A stretch of 64,000 nt of DNA from Spirosoma aerolatum (GTDB taxonomy: Bacteria; Bacteroidota; Bacteroidia; Cytophagales; Spirosomataceae). The translations under genes and the position numbers were made by a program. Below the pieces are notes generated by a model, which was given only the letters and a program-made list of their open reading frames with translations, ran no database searches and had not been told where the DNA came from. Where the stretch lies: positions 1,127,001 to 1,191,000 of the forward strand of contig NZ_CP020104.1 in assembly GCF_002056795.1 (NCBI RefSeq), read 5' to 3'. Positions 59,379 through 64,000 of this stretch are shown here, piece after piece; within the stretch, counting starts at the first letter, position 1, and each line of letters opens with the position of its first letter.

Positions 59379-60239
59379 ATGCTGAAACCTGCCTTTCAAA
59401 AAGACAATGCCCTATTGGCCGATATTGAAATCGCTCGTGAGCAACCCGATGCCCTACATATCTGGTGGCTTGGCCAAAGCGGCTTTCTCCTTCAATATGC
59501 CGGTAAGCAGTTGTTGTTCGACCCCTATCTATCGGATTCCTTAAGCCGCAAATATGCCAATACCGATAAGCCGCATGTTCGTATTTCGGAGTTGGTTATA
59601 AAACCAGACATGCTGACGGGTGTCAATGTGGTAACATCGAGCCATAACCATACCGATCACCTCGATGCTGAAACGCTGCTTCCATTAATTCAGGCAAATC
59701 CGGCGATTCAACTGGTTATTCCTGAAGCGAATCGAGCCTTCATTGCCGACCGGCTTCAATGTGATGTGGCCTGGCCTATTGGCCTGATCGATGGACAGTC
59801 GGTCTCGGTCGAAGGGTTTGTCCTTCATGGGGTTCCGGCTGCGCATAACGAACTCGAACGGGATATTGAAGGGCGTCCTAAGTTCATGGGGTATGTGGTT
59901 GAAATTGGGCCGGGCCACGAAAGGCCATACCGTGTGTATCACTCCGGAGACACGCTTTGGTACGAAGGCATGGTCGAATTACTACGGCCGTTTCAGGTCG
60001 ATATAGCCTTCCTGCCCATCAATGGCAATAAGCCCGAACGACGGGTAGCCGGTAATCTGGACGCGGATGAAGCCGCCCGACTCGGGAAAGAAATTGGCGC
60101 TAGGCTCGTGATACCGCATCATTACGACCTGTTTGCCTTCAACACAGCTGACCCGGCTGATTTTGTGCGTGTTTGTCAGCAATACGATACGCCTTATCGG
60201 GTGATGCAGTTGGGCGAGCGCGTAAGCCTGAGTCGGTAG
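59379..60239 (+). CDS. Metallo-beta-lactamase fold hydrolase (UlaG/lactonase-like)
   Basis: 286 residues. Metal site HNHTDHLD near residue 88 with a GQSGFLLQY strand pair before it, second His in GVPAAHNE, Asp in YHSGDTLWYEG and last His in VIPHHYDLF. This is the single-domain UlaG-type pattern, which includes L-ascorbate-6-P lactonase and N-acyl-phosphatidylethanolamine-hydrolysing phospholipase relatives. No signal peptide. It follows the second SDR by 19 nt, so it shares the Crp-darcynin-SDR transcript. Confidence 0.87.
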   Translation: MLKPAFQKDNALLADIEIAREQPDALHIWWLGQSGFLLQYAGKQLLFDPYLSDSLSRKYANTDKPHVRISELVIKPDMLTGVNVVTSSHNHTDHLDAETLLPLIQANPAIQLVIPEANRAFIADRLQCDVAWPIGLIDGQSVSVEGFVLHGVPAAHNELERDIEGRPKFMGYVVEIGPGHERPYRVYHSGDTLWYEGMVELLRPFQVDIAFLPINGNKPERRVAGNLDADEAARLGKEIGARLVIPHHYDLFAFNTADPADFVRVCQQYDTPYRVMQLGERVSLSR

Positions 60240-60282
60240 AAGCCGAATTGCGCCGACTTTGGTCTGTAAGACAATATCCATC

Positions 60283-61533
60283 ATGAAAAACGCCTTCTTT
60301 TTACTTCTGGGTCTGGCCGTTGTTGCGCCTGCATTGGCTCAACCAGGTTCATCGCCGTCAGGTATGCCGAATTTTAAGGTTCAGGTGGTTGATAATCAGA
60401 TTAGTATTGGGTATGGGCTGGCTATTGGCGATGTAGACGGCGATGGTCAATCTGATATACTGCTGGCCGATCAGAAAGAGTTTGTCTGGTATAAAAATCC
60501 GGGCACTCGCATGGCAGGCGATACCTCTGCCCGATGGAAACGGTACGTGATGGCTGCAAACCTGACTCCGCAGGACAACGTGTGCATAACTGCCCGCGAT
60601 CTGGATGGTGATGGGCGCGTGGAAGTTGCTGTGGGCGCTGGCTGGAACCCTGCCGAAACCGACGACAGTACGAAATCGGGGGCCGTTTTTTATCTGGTTC
60701 GACCCCAGGACCCTACTCAGCGCTGGGAACCGATTCGACTGCCGCACGAGGTAACTACTCACCGAATGCGCTGGGCAAAAGTGGGGAAGACCTATCAATT
60801 GATCGTAGTGCCGCTGCATGGCTTGCATAATCGGAATGGGAACGGGCAGGGCGTCCGAATCTGGGGATACGAACTTCCGAAAAACCCGCGCGATAGCTGG
60901 AAACGGCATCTGGTTGACTCGACCATGCACCTGACGCATAACTTTGAAATCTGGGAAGATGGCGATGCCACAGGGCTCATTGTAGCGGGAAAAGAAGGTG
61001 GGCAGATTTTTGAATGGCGGAAGAACAAATGGCGTCCGGTCGATGATGAAGGGGCCAGTAATGCGTTACCACTCCTGAATAAAGGTGTAGACGGTATCGG
61101 TGAAATCCGACGAATGGATAAGGGGAAATCGATTGCAACAATTCAGCCTATGCACGGTAATCTGCTCCAGGTTGAAACGGGGGCTTATTCGGTTCAGAAA
61201 GGCAGAAAAGCCGTTACAGACAAGCAAATCAACGTACTCACCGACATATTCAACCAGGGCCATGCGCTGGTTTGTGGCGATTTTCTGGGAATAGGCAGCG
61301 ACCAGATTGTAGCAGGCTGGCGTAATCCAAATGCCGAAAAGAAAGTTGGCGTTCGACTATACAAACCGCAGGAACAGGATAATGTAGGGGGATATCCTAT
61401 CGACGATAGTGTGCGGATGGCCTGCGAAGACATTCAAGCCGCTGACCTGGACGGCGATGGTGACTTAGATCTTATTGCATCGGGCCGAGCAACGCTCAAT
61501 GTACTGATCTACTGGAATCAGTTAAAACGTTGA
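60283..61533 (+). CDS. Secreted FG-GAP/VCBS repeat protein
   Basis: 416 residues from ATG at 60283 with signal peptide (FFLLLGLAVVAPALAQ). Calcium-binding FG-GAP-type loops are seen at IGDVDGDGQSDILLAD, ARDLDGDGRVEVAVG and QAADLDGDGDLDLIAS. The fold is a beta-propeller; the middle resembles the propeller half of aldos-2-ulose dehydratase-like proteins common in Cytophagales. It has no T9SS domain, so it is periplasmic or surface-bound by other means. Enzymatic role uncertain. Confidence 0.82.
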   Translation: MKNAFFLLLGLAVVAPALAQPGSSPSGMPNFKVQVVDNQISIGYGLAIGDVDGDGQSDILLADQKEFVWYKNPGTRMAGDTSARWKRYVMAANLTPQDNVCITARDLDGDGRVEVAVGAGWNPAETDDSTKSGAVFYLVRPQDPTQRWEPIRLPHEVTTHRMRWAKVGKTYQLIVVPLHGLHNRNGNGQGVRIWGYELPKNPRDSWKRHLVDSTMHLTHNFEIWEDGDATGLIVAGKEGGQIFEWRKNKWRPVDDEGASNALPLLNKGVDGIGEIRRMDKGKSIATIQPMHGNLLQVETGAYSVQKGRKAVTDKQINVLTDIFNQGHALVCGDFLGIGSDQIVAGWRNPNAEKKVGVRLYKPQEQDNVGGYPIDDSVRMACEDIQAADLDGDGDLDLIASGRATLNVLIYWNQLKR

Positions 61534-61621
61534 TTGGAAAGATGCTCAATGTTTGTCTGGCAGGCTGACAGTCGTACCCATTTACACTGAAAACGAGGTA
61601 GAGCCTGGATTGTAAAAGGCG

Positions 61622-62260
61622 ATGAAACGAATTGCACTGGTCGTACTGGTTCTGTTGATAGGGTGGGTACTCGTTGATGTATATAGGCCCTTCAAGGTTG
61701 ATTTACGTCATTTTGACCCGGCCGATGTAGCCCGGCTTGACACCGATATGTGGCGATCCTACTACGAGCGGCATCCCTTAAGACTCTTCTGGCAATCGGC
61801 CGAGTTGGTACGAAGACAGGTACACGCCCCATTCTGGCGTTCGTTTGTGATTGCCTATCACGCAGCCAAAGCTGCGTTTGTATTTAAAGATGGAAAAAGT
61901 AGAGCTGATTACAACCGCGCCCTACCTGACCTGGAAGCGTTTTATGGAGCTATTAGCGCTATCAGTAAACAACCATTCAATATAGATCAAACAGCCCGCC
62001 ATGAACTGGAATGGTGGATTATCCGCCGGGAGCGGGAACATTATCCACCCGTTGAATGGGCCCGACTTCAGGCACAGACGGTGGCTAATCTTTACCAGAT
62101 TCCGGTGGATCGTTGTGCCGAATATGGTCGGCTGCGTACCGAAGCTATGTTGTTTCGGGATCACCAGGGCGAGGCAATCACTGAGGCCGACTGGCAGAAA
62201 ATTCAGAACTTACTGAACCAGGCATGGCGTTCGTTGGCGAAAGCGGTATCAGGAAACTGA
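61622..62260 (+). CDS. Membrane-anchored protein of unknown function
   Basis: 212 residues with one N-terminal membrane helix (IALVVLVLLIGWVLVDVY) and a soluble helical domain of about 185 residues (DVARLDTDMWRSYYERHPLRLFWQ, FRSFVIAYHAAKAAFVF-like stretch, RHELEWWIIRREREHYPPVEWARLQAQTVANLYQI). Rich in Trp, Tyr and Arg. I do not recognise it; the style is of Bacteroidota-specific conserved proteins. A 10-bp hairpin covers its stop codon. Confidence 0.68.
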   Translation: MKRIALVVLVLLIGWVLVDVYRPFKVDLRHFDPADVARLDTDMWRSYYERHPLRLFWQSAELVRRQVHAPFWRSFVIAYHAAKAAFVFKDGKSRADYNRALPDLEAFYGAISAISKQPFNIDQTARHELEWWIIRREREHYPPVEWARLQAQTVANLYQIPVDRCAEYGRLRTEAMLFRDHQGEAITEADWQKIQNLLNQAWRSLAKAVSGN

Positions 62261-62271
62261 CCTTCCTGATA
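62245..62271 (+). terminator. Hairpin over the stop codon of the membrane-anchored gene
   Basis: GTATCAGGAA (62245-62254) pairs with TTCCTGATAC (62262-62271), 7-nt loop. No U-run. A second weak pair (CAGTGC ... GCACTG) lies just downstream, so the convergent junction may be terminated in both directions. Confidence 0.5.
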
Positions 62272-62320
62272 CATTCAGTGCTCATCCGTAACTCTATCGC
62301 AGATAGGCACTGAGCAGATG

Positions 62321-62671
62321 TTAAGCGTGATTGACCTGCCCCGCCAGCAGTTTTAGTCCCGCCGAAAGAGCCTCCAGCCGCGTCGCCATGTCGCCTTCCG
62401 AGCCCATCATTGTACTGAACTCAGACGTTTGAGTCGCCAGCGTGTTCAATAGATGGCAAAGCTCGTCACTATTTACAGACTCCATTAGCAGTTGTTCTTT
62501 CACCTGCTCAAGCGTTTGGGCAATAGGGCCAGCGTTATCGGCCTGATGGAGTTGAGTCAGCCATTGATCAATAACGTTGGAACCATCCTGGGGCGTGGTG
62601 GAACCCGATTCGCTTTCCAGAACGGTCATGGTCGAATCGAGCAGTTCGGAGGCATCTTCGTGCGTAAACAT
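62321..62671 (-). CDS. Small helical protein, tandem paralogue 4 of 4
   Basis: 116 residues. Shares with the three upstream genes the pattern (V/L)(I/L)(D/E)xWLxxL, a middle helix with LxxL(R/K)xQL, a third with LLxxLA and a final LExLSxxLKxLAG (here NVIDQWLTQLHQ, LEQVKEQLLMES, LCHLLNTLATQ, LEALSAGLKLLAGQ). It is the most divergent copy: DGW has become DQW. No signal peptide or membrane helix. Starts 1 nt before the stop of copy 3, so the two are translated from one message. Function unknown. Confidence 0.72.
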   Translation of the reverse strand: MFTHEDASELLDSTMTVLESESGSTTPQDGSNVIDQWLTQLHQADNAGPIAQTLEQVKEQLLMESVNSDELCHLLNTLATQTSEFSTMMGSEGDMATRLEALSAGLKLLAGQVNHA

Positions 62672-62672
62672 A

Positions 62673-63023
62673 TCAGATCTGGTTAGTAAAGTTGCGGAGC
62701 ACTGTGGCTAGTTGTTGGAGCTGAGGCACGGCGGCTCTGTCGACTGAAGGCTCATGCGACAGAATCATCATGTGGCTGGACATGTTAAAAAGCCATTGGC
62801 GTACTTTTTCGCCATCCACATGGCCTGATTTTAAGTGATCGCGCAGGGCCGTAATTTCCCCTAGAATGCGTTCGGTACCTACATTACCGGGGAGTGCATT
62901 GCGCCAGCCTTCGAGTAGTAAAATCCCTTGGTCAGCCGTAATGGTAGCGTGTGTTCCATCGCCGAATGCACCTAATGTATCAATCAGCATCCGGTGTTCG
63001 AGTGTTGTTTCTGTTGCTTCCAT
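62673..63023 (-). CDS. Small helical protein, tandem paralogue 3 of 4
   Basis: 116 residues. Core motifs: ITADQGILLLEGWRNALPGN, ITALRDHLKSGHVDGEKVRQWL, LATVLRNF. Relative to copies 1 and 2, the second helix LADxxxxIA has become MSSHMMILS. Four predicted helices, acidic to neutral. No family name known to me. Confidence 0.75.
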   Translation of the reverse strand: MEATETTLEHRMLIDTLGAFGDGTHATITADQGILLLEGWRNALPGNVGTERILGEITALRDHLKSGHVDGEKVRQWLFNMSSHMMILSHEPSVDRAAVPQLQQLATVLRNFTNQI

Positions 63024-63099
63024 CTGTAGTCTTGTTTATGGTGGTGGCAGGTTTAAAGTATCACTACTAACCTGGCTTATAGTGAGTCCGTTTCAGTGG

Positions 63100-63447
63100 T
63101 TAACTGGCTTGGTCGCCGTAATGACGTAAAATTTTAGACAGGCTTTCCAGGCCACCCGTCCAGGTTCCTTCTGCGTTTTCATCTTCGGCTATGGCCTGTG
63201 CTTTGTCGGCCAGGCTACCCATTAGCTGTCGGATATATACTGTATCGGGCGACGTATCCTGCAATGCCGTACGCAACTCAGTAAGTTGACCCGTAAGCTG
63301 GTTCATATTGGGGTCGCCCTGCAAGGCTTGCAACCAACCATCAATCAGCATGATACCCTGATCGGAAGAGATAGGCTGGCTATTGTTGCGGAACATAGCG
63401 AGTGTATTGTCGAGCATACTCGCTTCCCATTGATTCGATCCTAGCAT
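63100..63447 (-). CDS. Small helical protein, tandem paralogue 2 of 4
   Basis: 115 residues. Core motifs: ISSDQGIMLIDGWLQALQGD, LTELRTALQDTSPDTVYIRQLMGSLADKAQAIAED, LESLSKILRHYGDQ. Lies 76 nt upstream of copy 3 and 87 nt downstream of copy 1. The start at 63447 follows from the alignment with the paralogues. Function unknown. Confidence 0.75.
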   Translation of the reverse strand: MLGSNQWEASMLDNTLAMFRNNSQPISSDQGIMLIDGWLQALQGDPNMNQLTGQLTELRTALQDTSPDTVYIRQLMGSLADKAQAIAEDENAEGTWTGGLESLSKILRHYGDQAS

Positions 63448-63480
63448 AGTGAAAATGGTTAAATGGTTTTACGGTATTCC

Positions 63481-63527
63481 GTTTACAGTGGTTGATGCAG
63501 CAGTCTCTTGCACCAACCACTGTAAAC
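63481..63527. repeat. Hairpin between paralogue 1 and paralogue 2
   Basis: GTTTACAGTGGTTG (63481-63494) pairs perfectly with CAACCACTGTAAAC (63514-63527) and pairing resumes after one mismatch (TGCA/TGCA). It lies 8 nt after the stop of copy 1 on the minus strand. No U-run follows, so it is more like an mRNA-stability or attenuation hairpin than a terminator. Confidence 0.65.
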
Positions 63528-63534
63528 GGTTAAT

Positions 63535-63894
63535 CTATCTTGTTTCAACCACCTGAACACCTGCCAGCTTACGCAGTGTAGTAGCCAAGTCTTCCAGTTT
63601 GGAAGCAGTTTGTTCCTGCATGTGTGAACCCTGAGCAATCAACGAGGTTGAATCCGCAAGGTCTAACAGTAAAGCCCGCACCTGGTCTGGATCAGGATGA
63701 TTCAGTTGGAGCTGGTCTCGTAGGGCCGTCAGTTTTTCTTCGATGAGCGTTGTTCGCTCATTACCCTGAATTACTTTCAGCCAACCGTCAATGAGTTCGA
63801 CACGTCCGGGAGTAGACGTTAAAATGGAATTATGTTCGTCAGTAAGGCTATCTGTTCGCTCAAATAACCGCTGATCCAATGCGTGAGAAACCAT
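63535..63894 (-). CDS. Small helical protein, tandem paralogue 1 of 4
   Basis: 119 residues; first gene of the array. Core motifs: GRVELIDGWLKVIQGN, EEKLTALRDQLQLNHPDPDQVRALLLDLADSTSLIAQG, LEDLATTLRKLAG. N-terminal 25 residues vary freely among copies. No signal peptide, no Cys. The 106 bases to the window edge contain no obvious promoter or further copy; the array may have more members beyond the edge. Function unknown. Confidence 0.75.
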   Translation of the reverse strand: MVSHALDQRLFERTDSLTDEHNSILTSTPGRVELIDGWLKVIQGNERTTLIEEKLTALRDQLQLNHPDPDQVRALLLDLADSTSLIAQGSHMQEQTASKLEDLATTLRKLAGVQVVETR

Positions 63895-64000
63895 ATTGCT
63901 TGAATGTTAGCAACAGGCCGGGCGACTATGTAGGCCGACAATTCCCAGTCTGTCGGTGATTGATCTTAGAATAACTTCGCTAAATGGGCGTTTGTTTGGG

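Noticed and set aside
60358..60939. 193-codon open frame antisense to the FG-GAP protein gene
   Set aside because: Shadow frame caused by codon bias; the sense frame has a signal peptide and calcium-loop motifs.
1..64000. tRNA, rRNA or recognisable riboswitch genes
   Set aside because: I looked in the larger intergenic spaces for cloverleaf patterns and known leader motifs and saw none; a covariance-model scan (tRNAscan-SE, Rfam) would settle it.

Overview
The window looks like a chromosomal segment of a Bacteroidota bacterium of the order Cytophagales, and the protein style suggests Spirosoma or a close relative. The evidence is threefold. There are no Shine-Dalgarno-like leaders, but there are Bacteroidota promoters (TTG, about 18-21 nt, then TAnnTTTG) directly before genes. 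There are type IX secretion (T9SS) C-terminal sorting domains. There are also families typical of the phylum (DUF4290 next to murA, DUF4136, DUF4142, TPR-histidine kinase with LytTR regulator, GH20 and GH36 enzymes). No rRNA, tRNA, CRISPR array, prophage or transposase gene is visible.

Layout. 1-10 kb: the 5' part of a TamB-like gene, terC-like, a solitary nuoN, the heptose kinase rfaE1, a MITE-like element, hemE and a GT4 glycosyltransferase. 10-12.5 kb: a PadR regulator followed by three tandem paralogous membrane proteins. 12.6-17 kb: an MsbA-like ABC exporter, an exported SAM hydrolase (DUF62), a seven-helix microbial-rhodopsin homologue without the retinal lysine, and a DUF4142 protein. 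17-24.4 kb: murA with Asp instead of the fosfomycin-target Cys, DUF4290, a MATE pump, a small protein, the Prc protease and an FKBP. 24.7-28.7 kb: atpA-atpG, a DUF4136 lipoprotein and a small coiled-coil protein. 28.7-34.3 kb: ferritin, a small conserved protein, an M23 peptidase lipoprotein, a TMEM175-like channel, a hemerythrin-like protein and an amino-acid permease. 34.6-40.7 kb: a T9SS cargo protein, an SRPBCC protein, an FAD dehydrogenase and a GH36 alpha-galactosidase. 41-51.5 kb: a seven-bladed propeller T9SS protein, a LytTR/TPR-kinase pair, VOC with AraC, two small secreted proteins and a GH20 hexosaminidase. Three genes of this last stretch (propeller, kinase, hexosaminidase) each carry a single-base frameshift. 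51.9-64 kb: a lytic transglycosylase, thrB, small lipoproteins, a helical repeat protein, a Crp-like regulator with darcynin, two SDRs and a metallo-beta-lactamase-fold protein, an FG-GAP/VCBS protein, a membrane-anchored protein, and a tandem array of four divergent paralogues of a small helical protein that I cannot name.

Intergenic spaces are unusually full of inverted repeats. I see at least four kinds. (1) A REP-like family built on GCGGGTGGAAACCCGC has three copies. (2) A TTTTTGTCAT...ATGACAAAAA hairpin family also has three. (3) A family around CTGTGTAAATCATAATCATC has three, one of them a perfect 35-bp stem. (4) Long hairpins whose arms are degenerate tandem short words, such as (AAAGAGCG)n or (GAATGATT)n, occur at several junctions. 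Several overlap the last codons of genes.

Most striking items: the lysine-less rhodopsin, in which helix G has Val for the Schiff-base Lys and helix C has Gly for the counterion Asp; the four-gene array of small paralogues at the right end; and the frameshift cluster at 41.9-50.6 kb, which is either local gene decay or an assembly problem.
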